A stretch of 47,358 bases of DNA from Gamarada debralockiae (Eukaryota > Ascomycota > Leotiomycetes > Helotiales > Hyphodiscaceae): the NCBI GenBank assembly GCA_002803225.1, contig NXFV01000763.1, forward strand, positions 1 to 47,358, given 5' to 3'. Made by a program: the position numbers and the translations under genes. Shown piece by piece: positions 33,070 to 42,606 of the stretch (position 1 is its first letter; every line of letters begins with the position of its first letter). The notes beneath the pieces were generated by a model. It searched no databases and was not told the origin of the DNA. It was given only the letters and a program-made list of their open reading frames with translations.

Positions 33070-33873
33070 AGACCCAACCTCCCGAATATTCGTGAGATTT
33101 TTCCTTCAAACCAGTTGACTCAAATTTGCGGTACGAAATCGAAGACGAGAGACATGAGATGAACAAACGAAATGCGACCAACTGCGAATGCCAATTGAGT
33201 CCAATTCAATCATGTTTAAGCTTTGCGACGACCTGCTCTGATCCCCATACCAGCCGCGCCGTACTCGACCTGGACACTCAATGCGCGTCGTCAAAACTCC
33301 AACGTTCAAGCCTTCACTATCAATTGAACTCCATATCGTGCGAGCATGATCTCTTCAACTCCAATATTGATTTCTCTGGATTCTTCTCTCGCAATTCGAC
33401 TTCTGAAGGACTGCGATTCCTCTGGTGTACTGGTCCTAGGAGTCTGTAGAGGAAGTTGCACTCGACTGGATATTGGCGTCTGTGACGTCCACAATACGTG
33501 CACCCACGGCGGAAATTAATATCTTGAACTAGGAAACATACGTGCGCGAGATCTCAGAGATTCGAGATCTCGCAAGGATTCACTCCCTGCTCAAGTTTTG
33601 GGGCGATTTATTTTAATTGCGACGATTGGTCTTCTTTACGTCTTGACCGAGCCAGCGAACTCGCTTCCTGCCTCTTGTTTTCACACTCCCCAACCTCCCC
33701 CAACACAACTCTACCACCCGCGCGAAAAAAGCCCGAAGGTACCCAGCTCGAGGACTTTCTCTTCTTGCTTGCTATCCATTTTGCATACACACCTTTTATT
33801 CACTTCCAGCCTCGGATAGTGAATTCATTCTCGATCCATACCAAAAAGCGAACCGTCCGATCTTGTGATACAG
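33070..33873. other. upstream region of the coiled-coil gene
   Basis: No ATG on the plus strand occurs from about 33596 to 34167. If the downstream protein has a conventional start, its first exon lies further upstream here or beyond. A CAG acceptor lies at 33871-33873. No separate gene is supported. Confidence 0.4.
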
Positions 33874-36343
33874 GTTACAAAACCACCACCTCAATTCCCC
33901 TTCTTGGGTGAATATCCGAATCGCATTCAACTTGTCGACCTCTAGAGAGTCATCTCTGCCGGTAGCAGCGTTGACGCTCCCCAATAACGCCAGATCTAAC
34001 GACCTTTACGAAGTCAACGACCCTGTTACGCCCACCCCGTCCCAGCGCCAGCAGCAGCGACGACCACTCCGACGAACTCACATTGAAGCAGCTTCCGCTG
34101 GTATCTCCCCATCGCCCTCACCACCTCGAGTCCGATTCGCTCAACAACAGCAAAGAAGCGAACTCACCCATGAATTCGAAGAGGATCTTGGTTCTTCTAC
34201 TCCTTTAGCATCAAATTCGCAACATATCTCTCCGGAAGCCGAGAGACGTCCTCATCGCGCGCTACGAATTTCGAGGAACACTGCGAGTGCGATCCTCTAC
34301 GCCCTCGAGGAGGCTTTACGACATCCCCATCCCTTCACCCCGGACCTTGTCGAGGAGAACGCCTCGATGTCAGATCTTATCGGTGGGGGTCTATCTACCT
34401 CCGCTGATAATGGACGAGCTGGCAATGGCAGAACTCAAGCTCCACCGGGCACGACCGGCTCCCCGAACATACGAGGCCCTCGGGATATAATGCGTGATCG
34501 GGCAGCTAGGGAACGACGAAGAGCAGAAGAGGCGGCAGAACAAGAGGCATTGGAACGAAGAAGAGCTGAGGAGGAGACTCGATTAATTGAACTGGAAGAG
34601 AGACGGAGAAGTGCTGAGAGGAGAGCTGCTGCTGCTGGCGCTGTACAAAGAGGAAGTGCAGAGGGAGCGGGCCAGCGTGGTTCTGGTGGCACAACCGGTC
34701 AACGAATATCAGACAACTCACAACGTTCTGCTAGAACTGGGGATAGAGTTGCGAGTGGCGAGAGACCACAAGAGACATTACAAGGCGTTGGCAGAGGAGG
34801 CCGTGCAGTCGGAGGCGGTGACGCAGCGCCATCTGCCAGACCACGACCCACACAATCACAACAGCAACCGAGACCCGTTCAGGCTGAGGGTTCACGAACC
34901 AGGCCAGCTCAATCACAACCTGGTCCTTCTGTTCCTGGCCCATCCACTGAAACACCAGCACCAGACAATACCCAGGCTGCTCCAACTCGATCTTCGTTCC
35001 CTCATGCATTCGAACGCTGGGAGACCCTATCAGCACATTGGGAAGGCCTTACGTCTTTCTGGATTCGAAGACTCGAAGAGAACAGCAATGAGATCAACAG
35101 AAATCCACTTTCTCAACAGATGTCTCGACAACTCACAGATCTTTCGGCTGCGGGAGCCAATCTCTTTCATGCTGTGGTAGAGCTTCAACGCTTACGTGCT
35201 TCCTCAGAACGCAAATTCCAACGATGGTTCTTTGAGACCAGAGCAGAGCAAGAACGTGCTCAAGAAATCCAAGCTGTGACAGAAGCAGCTTTGCAGCAGG
35301 AGCGCAATGAGCGAGAAGCCTTGATCGCTGCCGCAGTCGCAAAGGAGCGGGAGAGAACCAATGTGGACAAGCAACTGGCCGAAATGAAACGTGAACTTCA
35401 AATATCCAAGGAGGAGGCACGGAGAGCTTGGGAGGAGCTTGGTAGACGAGAGCAGGAGGAGCGAGAGCGAACTGCTTCATTGAGAGATGGTCAACCAACT
35501 CTTGTGGGAGGAGTACAAGTCGTTCCAATGATGCAAGGCGTCCCTAGTCGACATGGAAGTGCTCGTGATAGACCTCCGACACGGGAAGGTCCTTATACTA
35601 CAGGTGCCACTTCTGGTAGCCAACCTGTGCAAGAGCCTGAAGGTCCAGTTGATGACAGCGATACTGCGTATCAACAATATGCTCGAGGACAACGGGCTGA
35701 CCCTGCCGATCCATTTGTTGAGATGCGGCAATCCACTCCTACCCGACCTAGTCGAACCGCTACCACCTCATCACCTGCGCAACCTTCATACGCCCAAGAA
35801 TATTCCCAGGCACCCGCGGTCCAGCCGGCATCGACTTCTGGATTCTACCAACAACATCAAGGCACGTCTCTCCTCCCTGCCGATCCTACAAGCCGTTCTG
35901 AACACAACCCCTCGTACGGCCCCTCCGTTGAATCAGAAGGTGCCTTCAGCGAGGAAGAATATGAGATCGACGCACAAGGTCAATTCATCCGTGATGCGCG
36001 CGGCAACAAGGTCCGTTATCAAGGGCCGGTTTCTGACGATGATACAGATGAATATGACGTGACTGCCGCCCGTGACCGAGAAATCGCATACCGAGAAGAA
36101 TACGGCCGAGCCCCAGTCTCAGGAGTCGAGTATGGACGAGGTTCAACTGCTTCAGCTGGACGTCTTGCACCTCCTACCAGCCATCCAGCGACCAGTGGAG
36201 AGGGAGTCGACTATGAGGGCCGAGGATATGGCGCAGGCTGGGAGGCTATGCCTAGACATCACCACCCGACGAGATTGAGCGATGTGTTGGAGGAAGACGA
36301 ACGGAGTAGAACGAGCGCTAGCCAAGTCAGTCGACGAGACTGA
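33874..36343 (+). CDS. large coiled-coil, low-complexity protein of unknown function (N-terminal exon not found)
   Basis: The reading frame is open from 33869 to the stop at 36341-36343 (about 820 codons), but the first in-frame ATG is at 34367. The part before it looks conserved ('NTASAILYALEEALRHPHPF', 'TPDLVEENASMSDLIGGG'), so translation probably enters from an upstream exon through the acceptor at 33873. Next come an Arg/Glu-rich helix (about 34490-34640), a Gln/Arg/Pro/Gly-rich linker, a likely globular helical domain (about 35005-35210: 'WETLSAHWEGLTSFWIRRLE', 'LFHAVVELQRLRASSERKFQ'), a long coiled coil (about 35210-35480) and a disordered acidic tail ('EGAFSEEEYEIDAQGQFIRD', 'RGNKVRYQGPVSDDDTDEYD'). 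I know similar tails from uncharacterised ascomycete proteins. Scaffold-like role is inference. Confidence 0.75.
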
Positions 36344-36876
36344 TCCGATATTCCGGGGTTGAAAAGTCGATTTTTCTTACTTTAGGTTTCCTTCTTAGAG
36401 ATGATTTCAGCGGTGGCGCGTGGATATGGAAGCAAGCAAGCAGCATATGTTGGAGTTCTTGGTGTTGAATATTGAAGTAAATTGAGCGTGGAGCAAGACA
36501 ATGGACAAACAGCATTTTCGATCAGCATGGAGGACAGCAGTTGAGGGGGAGAGGGGAGAATACTTGTACTTATAGGATTAGTTTTCGAGATGGCTGGCTG
36601 GCAAACTGCCGCATTTGCATTGTCTGCTGCATAGATGCTCAATTCGAGAAGACTTTATAGCGATTCTATTCATATGGTTGGGTTGTGGAATGTGAAGTGA
36701 GTGATCGATGGGTTGAAGAATGTTCCGCTGCTTTTTGTGGGTTAAAGAGTGGGGCAAAAGCGGCGAGGGACTAGCTCGATGAAGCTTTGGCCACCCCTAG
36801 ACCTCGAATGGACCGCCCAGGACTTTCTGATTTGAGGACATCAAACATCGCCAATTTACACCGCAACGCAGCAATC
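36344..36876. other. intergenic region
   Basis: It holds the 3' end of the coiled-coil gene and the promoter of the Sco1 gene. An upstream in-frame ATG of the Sco1 gene lies at 36808. Confidence 0.4.
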
Positions 36877-37843
36877 ATGTCAAAATCCTTCATTCCGAGT
36901 AGGAATCTCCTTTCGACTTTCTCCAGATGCCTGAAATATGATAATACGAGAGCTTTGTCCACACAATGCCACCGATTCTCCAACGTCACATCATCAACTC
37001 TCCCCAGACTAACACCGCAATCATGTCTACGCTCTACCTCCCGATCATTCAGCACATCTCCTTCTCGCCCATATAAAACGGTACAAGAACAGCGTTCGCG
37101 CTATCGCTCTGGCGTACGTCTCCTCTCCCGACCCTCTCCCATCCAACCATCTCTCCCCAATCTTACCTCTAAGTCCATGCACCTGCTGACAAGTACAAAA
37201 GCCCTTCTCCTGGAAAGCAGGCCTCCTGTTCCTCTCCGCCGGCGCCGGCCTAATCTTCTACTTCCGCTACGAAAAGGCACGAATGGAGCGTAAACGCGTG
37301 GCCGAAGCTGCGAAGGGAATGGGTAGACCGAAAGTTGGGGGACCGTTTAGTTTGGTTGATCAGAATGGAAAGCCTTTTACGGATGGGGATTTGAAGGGGA
37401 AATACGCCTTAGTCTATTTCGGCTTCTCCCACTGTCCCGACATCTGCCCCGAAGAACTCGACAAAATGGCACTCATGATCGACCTCGTTCGCTCCAACCC
37501 CTCCCTCAAAGGCTCACCGGAGCTTATTCCGATCTTCATCACCTGCGATCCCGCCCGCGATACACCTGCTGTGCTCAAAGAATACCTCTCTGAATTCCAC
37601 CCAGATATCGTCGGCCTCACAGGCACTTGGGAGGATATCAAAGGGGTGTGTAAAAAATATAGGGTTTATTTCAGTACGCCAGAGGGAGTGAAGAAGGGAC
37701 AGGATTATCTTGTGGATCATTCTATTTATTTTTATTTGATGGATCCAGAGGGGGATTTTGTCGAGGCTATTGGACGGCAACATAGTCCGGAACAGGCCGC
37801 GGGGATTATTGGGGCGCATGTTAAGGATTGGCGGAGCAGGTGA
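36877..37843 (+). CDS. SCO1: Sco1/SenC family copper chaperone of cytochrome c oxidase, mitochondrial
   Basis: Two exons (36877-37113, 37202-37843) join in phase 0 to 292 aa. The N-terminus is rich in Ser, Arg and Thr ('MSKSFIPSRNLLSTFSRC'), as expected for mitochondrial import. A membrane anchor follows ('WKAGLLFLSAGAGLIFYF', about 83-100). The thioredoxin-fold domain has the copper ligands C157 and C161 in 'FSHCPDICPEE' and H252 in 'DYLVDHSIYFYL'. Typical Sco1 blocks 'GGPFSLVDQNGKPFTD' and 'ITCDPARDTPAVLKEYL' are present. The protein delivers copper to the CuA site of Cox2 in the inner membrane. An upstream in-frame ATG (36808) would add 23 residues; the inner one was chosen because it gives the cleaner presequence. 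Confidence 0.95.
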
Positions 37844-38637
37844 GGATAATGGGAGGGTGGAAGAGCGGGGAATGGTAAACGGGAGGATGGAGGAGCTGGA
37901 GCGTGTATAAATGTGTACAATACTTGTATTGTAAGGATGGAATAGAAGATTCCCAACTCAACCCTCTCTATGTCTTTGGAGAGTGCTTCTGAACTGTATG
38001 CTGATGGCAAAAGCTGATCTTAAGCATGAGGTCCAAGGAGGAGTGGATGTTATATAAAGGGACTCGCCAAGGTTGCAAAACTCAGTACATGGACCAGAGC
38101 TCGTTCCGGATGAGTATCACTTGCGAGTCGTGAGTGGCTATCATGAGTTAGCAAGGCTCTTAGTCGCAATTCCCTTCTCTAATTTCATCAAGGGCAGCCA
38201 AGTGGCGATCAGAGAGATGCGGTTTTATTCAAGGGTTTCAGAGATATTGAACAAACGACGACGACGAGAGAATCGACAACGACATTGTAGGCGACAACAA
38301 TTTGGGAATCTCCCATGACCTTGCGTTTCTGGTGGTGATTCCATTGCTAGATTGGAAATTGACTGTTGGAGCTGGCGAAGACTGGCCCACCTGTGGCCAA
38401 TTGGGGAAAGGCGCACAAGTTCTGGCGGCAATGTGCCTTGTTATTCGTTTCTCGTTTCTTTGAAGTCAACATGGTGGATCAACTCTGGAGTGAACTTGCC
38501 TCTAAAGATTCCGCAGCATGGCTCGAGCCTACAAGCGCAGCAAGGAAGGCTGTAGCTTCAAGTGAAGGCGTTTCTCTTCGAGTAGTTGGAGATTTCAGAC
38601 ATCGTATGGGAGCCCAAAGCCATCAATATTGGTTAAA

Positions 38638-38652
38638 CCCCCCCCCCCCCCC
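38638..38652. repeat. homopolymer run of 15 C
   Basis: Fifteen consecutive C residues; a likely site of length error or length variation. Confidence 0.9.
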
Positions 38653-38772
38653 ATCTCCTTTCCCACAGCTCGAGTCTCTGGATACCCGTAAACTCACAGT
38701 TAACGTGCCGGTTCCGTTTTAGTCTCTGGACATGAGCGGCGGCCGCTTTTACCTGAGCCGAGGGCAGGCAAG

Positions 38773-38826
38773 CCTGAGCAGGGCCTGAGCAAAGCTTGAG
38801 CATGTCTGAGCAGAGCCTGAGCATGC
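38773..38826. repeat. 11-bp tandem repeat, about five copies
   Basis: TGAGC recurs at 38775, 38786, 38797, 38807 and 38818 (period 11, 11, 10, 11) inside a CCTGAGCAGAG-like unit; a related copy lies at 38754. Confidence 0.7.
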
Positions 38827-39230
38827 CCTAAGTCAGCGTGCCTAGTATAGTGCGGGTCCTACTTTGGCTCCCTGTACGCCCCAGCTACAGTTTCCTAGCC
38901 GAGTTTCTAGGGCACCTGTTCTACTCCTCTTACAAGGGGTTCCTGAGAGAGCTGATTTTAGATCTCTTAATAGGGATCTGCCTATAATTAAAAGCATATT
39001 ATTTTACAAATTTTTTTTGCTCTTTAATTATATTCTAACTACCTATTGACAACCTTACATGACTTAACTATTAACATCACGCTCTAATAAAATGCGACAC
39101 ACATTTGACCAATAATAATTGCACATATAAGGTTACCCTAGGTTTCACAGTCGACGGGATCACATCATCTTTCAACAAAATATTCTGTGTATTGATAATC
39201 ACTCTATCTTTTAACATTCAAGTCATAACA

Positions 39231-40164
39231 ATGTCAAAAAGGGAAGAAGAAGCCAGAAGGGCTACCCTAGAAACCCAGGAAAGGGGTGACGACGCCCCCC
39301 TGCATATTTAGCCACGCTTTACAAGGACCGACGGCAGCATCGCCCTTTGACTTCCCTTCTGACGGGCCACCTCCAGCTTTCGCTTCAGCATCCTCGTCGG
39401 CATCGGCATCAGCACCTACCCAATTCCAGCGGCCCATCGCAATTCCCCAAATCACCTCGGACAAGACCGCGCCGTTCCTGGACGCCTATACACGACCGCT
39501 CCTGCAATACGGCATCACACCCGAGTCCTGGCGCGCTTTTCTCACTACCATGTCGGCCTTCTTGGCCGCCAGAGTGTCCGAACAAGCGCTGGCTCACGCT
39601 GTCAACATGGGGCGCCACATGACCAACATGCCGAAGCGCTTTGGCCAAGGCACCGTAGAGCATGCAAAGTCAGTGGGGCACAACATCCGCGACGCTGCCA
39701 ACGGCGGCAACTACGTCGGCGCGGCCATGGGAGCCGTCGGCGGCGCCATCAGCTTGCCTGCCGGAACCGCATTCCGGGCCGTGGGCGCCGCGGTGAGCTT
39801 GTCCGGCACGGCCATCGGCGCCGTGACGCAGAAACCGCAGACGCCAAGGGAGAGGGCAGCTGTATATGCAGCGACTGCGAACGAGAAGTGGCTGGGGGTG
39901 AGAGGTCTGCGAGCACGGCTGGTGGATACGGCGGAGCTAGCGAGGATTGCTGGGTTGCCAGTGACGAGACTGCTAGATCTTGTGCGTGCCTCTGCGGACC
40001 GTAGTGTGGCGGGGCAGATTAATGCATTGAAGGAGTATATCAGTGAATTGGAGATTTTTACAGAGAGTACGATGGATTTGGGGCCTAATACTCTATGGTT
40101 GATGATCTTTCAGGACGGCGATGCGGCTCCGGCAGCGGAGGTGAAATGGGAAAGGAAGCCATAG
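39231..40164 (+). CDS. conserved fungal protein of unknown function with Gly/Ala-rich amphipathic core; one-base frameshift
   Basis: ATG 39231 starts 'MSKREEEARRATLETQERGD'. Read as given, it stops at 39309. Removing one C from the C6 run at 39295-39300 gives a continuous 310-aa protein. That protein has a Pro-rich segment ('FDFPSDGPPPAFASASSS'), a globular part ('FLDAYTRPLLQYGITPESWR', 'AFLTTMSAFLAARVSEQALA'), a Gly/Ala-rich segment ('GNYVGAAMGAVGGAISLPAG', then 'FRAVGAAVSLSGTAIGAV'), and a C-terminal domain ('PRERAAVYAATANEKWLGVR'). The Gly/Ala-rich part could insert in or lie along membranes. I recall similar uncharacterised proteins in other ascomycetes with this start joined to this body, which supports the corrected frame. 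The central region is clearly more GC-rich than its flanks. Confidence 0.72.
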
Positions 40165-40504
40165 TTACAGCCATCGCGTTTATGACGCTTGCCCAGCTTT
40201 GAACGAAGCATTATGCAATGAGAGCCTGATGCATTGCTTTTCTCCTATTATGTTCCCAGCCAGGCTTTATAAGACCACTGGGTGGCTGCTGAATTCCTAG
40301 TGTGCTATACCAGCCACGATCCTCCTCAGCCTAAACCGGTCGAATAACACCCTAAATCAAGCATTTACGTCGCGGACGCCATTCCTGGCAGCTCCCATAT
40401 GTGGACAACCCGAGCTGAAATGCAATCACTGTTTTGTGCTGAGCGAATCTTGGTATAGGTAGCTAAGCACCGAACTGAACGAGCCATTGATCGCGATCTT
40501 CGGC
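40165..40504. other. intergenic region between convergent genes
   Basis: 3' ends of two convergent genes; nothing else seen. Confidence 0.5.
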
Positions 40505-41212
40505 TCAAAGCCGTCCGATGACCGCTGCAAGATTTGTCATGTCCTCCAAGAAGAAGTCGTTTTCTCCTTTGACAACTTCCATGTCCTCGTTGATATCATC
40601 AGTCCGCCTATGAATATACACAGTCTTCATTCCAGCTTTCTTCCCACCTCGAACATCATATGCATGCGCAGCAACCATGACAGATTCCTCCGGCTTCACT
40701 TTCACCAATTGTAATGTCTTACGGTAACTCTCTGGAGCAGGCTTGTATACTCCTAGCAACTCGCTCGAAAACAACATGTTGAACGCTAGACCAGACGATT
40801 TGCAGAGGTCGAGCTGCAATCGTGTAGTGCCATTCGCATAGACAAACACCTCATATCCTGCGGCCTTTAGCTGCTCGATGGCTTGGGGGACTTCCGGCCA
40901 AGCTGGCATTGAGTGCCACGCAGCTATACATCGGTGCTTCGTCTGCTCGTCGAAAAGATTTTTGTGTGCTGGATGCTTCTCCAACAAAGCGTCAAGAGTC
41001 TTTCGGAGGGTAATGTCGATGTCTTCGGGAGGCTCATTGGCCGCGAGGCGGGCGGCGTTGGCATCGAAATAGTCGTGACGCCATTCCAGAGCGAGCTTCG
41101 ACCTCTCGCTTTCAGCGATGGATTGCGGTAAGACTTCGATCGCTCCGCTGTGCCAGTCTAGGCATGTGCCCATGAAGTCAAAGAAGACTGCTCTGATCTT
41201 TGTGTTTGCCAT
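40505..41212 (-). CDS. HAD-superfamily hydrolase, 2-haloacid dehalogenase-like, 235 aa
   Basis: This is a single exon. The start is the ATG at 41212 ('MANTKIRAVFFDFMGTCLDW'). The frame extends further upstream but without family-like sequence. HAD motif I is FFDFMGT, with D12 as the nucleophile and D-x-M-G-T in place of the common D-x-x-G-T. Motif II is 'VYANGTTRLQ', motif III the Lys in 'GVYKPAPESYRKTL', and motif IV 'AHAYDVRGGKKAGMKTVYIHR'. This arrangement and length fit class II haloacid dehalogenase-like proteins, which hydrolyse carbon-halogen or phosphate ester bonds through an aspartyl intermediate. Most fungal members have unknown substrates. No signal peptide, so cytosolic. Confidence 0.9.
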   Translation of the reverse strand: MANTKIRAVFFDFMGTCLDWHSGAIEVLPQSIAESERSKLALEWRHDYFDANAARLAANEPPEDIDITLRKTLDALLEKHPAHKNLFDEQTKHRCIAAWHSMPAWPEVPQAIEQLKAAGYEVFVYANGTTRLQLDLCKSSGLAFNMLFSSELLGVYKPAPESYRKTLQLVKVKPEESVMVAAHAYDVRGGKKAGMKTVYIHRRTDDINEDMEVVKGENDFFLEDMTNLAAVIGRL

Positions 41213-41627
41213 GTCTGTTGTTGACTGTGCTGGGCGTAATCGACGATCATTTGGGGACCTAGTGGTATTGCACAAGGCATCTGGCATTCTGCTGACAAAA
41301 TGGTCTGCTGACAAACGAGCCTGCGCGGATCAGCGAGGATGTCCGAAACTAGGGTTGCGGGATTTTACTATATAATTATTAGAAGAGGATTGTAATTATA
41401 AGATAAAGCTCAATAGTACTTTAAACTTAAGGAGAATACTTTATAAATCCCTATTTCTTTAATCATTTCTCTATTATATAAGGGTTAACTTTAAACTTAA
41501 GTTACTCTTAATACGTGCGCAAAGACCTATAGATAAGATACCTTTAGTAAGATACTAGTCACTTATCTCCTCTCTTATATAATCAAAGTCTTTATAAGAG
41601 TAATTTATTATATAATAAAACCAAGTA
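41213..41627. other. AT-rich intergenic DNA
   Basis: From about 41365 the DNA is very AT-rich. The string ACTTTAAACTTAAG occurs at about 41419 and 41490. The composition resembles RIP-decayed repeat DNA, but RIP was not measured. Confidence 0.4.
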
Positions 41628-41974
41628 CAGTCAAACCTGGATATATCGGCACGCTATATATCGAACTTACGGATTTTATTGAATTTAGGTGCGTATATCG
41701 GATTACCTCTTTATATCGGTATATCGGAATGAAAATTTGGTCGACAGTGATTATTTTGTATGTGATCCGATATAAACAGACCAGGAAAATAGGGGTCACA
41801 GCCTGTAAAGTGGGCCAAATGACCTGGATTTTGGCTTAGAGACCCACTTTTAGTCTGGATTCTGGCAGTTTTGGCCTGAAATTTCGATCACGTGGACCTC
41901 GATCTATCGGATTCCTGTATATATCGGATTGAAAACGCCTGATTTTTCGATCCGGGTATATCCAGGTTTGACTG
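41628..41974. mobile_element. 347-bp MITE with terminal inverted repeats and TA duplication (Tc1/mariner-pogo type)
   Basis: The left end, 41628, reads CAGTCAAACCTGGATATA. The right end, 41957-41974, is its exact reverse complement (18 bp). Both ends are flanked by TA (41626-41627 and 41975-41976), the target duplication of Tc1/mariner elements. No transposase is encoded. The interior carries several TATATCGG motifs close to the ends, which may be binding sites. It must have been moved by a transposase encoded elsewhere. Confidence 0.85.
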
Positions 41975-41976
41975 TA

Positions 41977-42606
41977 GTGCGGTCCTGGCCGCTGAATTTG
42001 GCTGGTTTGGTCGCTGTTTTACCCAGCCTCGACCGCATGCCTTAATGCCTAAAGCCTCACAGCCCTTTGCTACAAACGGAGACATTCCACAAGTCGGGCG
42101 CGAGGGCGATAATGCGCAAAACTCTGTCTCGTGGGCGGAAGCGAGCCGAGTTAATTTCTATCTTTGAAGTTTTTCCCCTGGATGGCGTAGAATACGATGC
42201 TACACAACGCATTCAATCCATTAAGCCGCCCAAAGATAGTCACCGCTGCAAAAATTTACGCATAAATTTAAATGAATTAACTGCACTCTTTTAGCCTTGA
42301 CGGCAGAATCTGCGGGAGAACATGATTAGGACACCAATTCCTGTCAATGATAGGCTTCAAGGAGTCTAGGGTCTTCGGAATTTGTCAAGGCTGAGCTCTG
42401 ACCAGGCTACCGGCTTCGCTCCACCCCTGGGAACGACAAGCCCTGTTCCTTCCCCTCCCTAGCCGCGGATAAGGCTGGGGCGCGGTCAGTACATATTAAT
42501 CTCTTCTCTCGACATATGTGACTTTTCCAATGTTAAGCACCATTTGATAGCCATGTCTTCGAGAACTTCAGTTCCTTAGTTCAAATCACCACATCGTGTC
42601 CAAGCC
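41977..42606. other. intergenic region
   Basis: No supported gene; promoter side of the surface-protein gene. A 75-codon frame at 42067-42294 starts with a non-ATG codon and is not recognised. Confidence 0.4.

Larger units (their letters stand above)
37844..39230. other. intergenic region with low-complexity tracts
   Basis: A short ATG frame at 38471 ('MVDQLWSELASKDSAAWLEP' and on to about 38635) ends just before a run of 15 C's and may be a gene remnant. From 38970 the DNA becomes AT-rich up to the next gene. Confidence 0.4.

Noticed and set aside
34587..35180. 197-codon second frame inside the coiled-coil gene
   Set aside because: The repetitive codon pattern of the real gene keeps the alternative frame open; no independent features.
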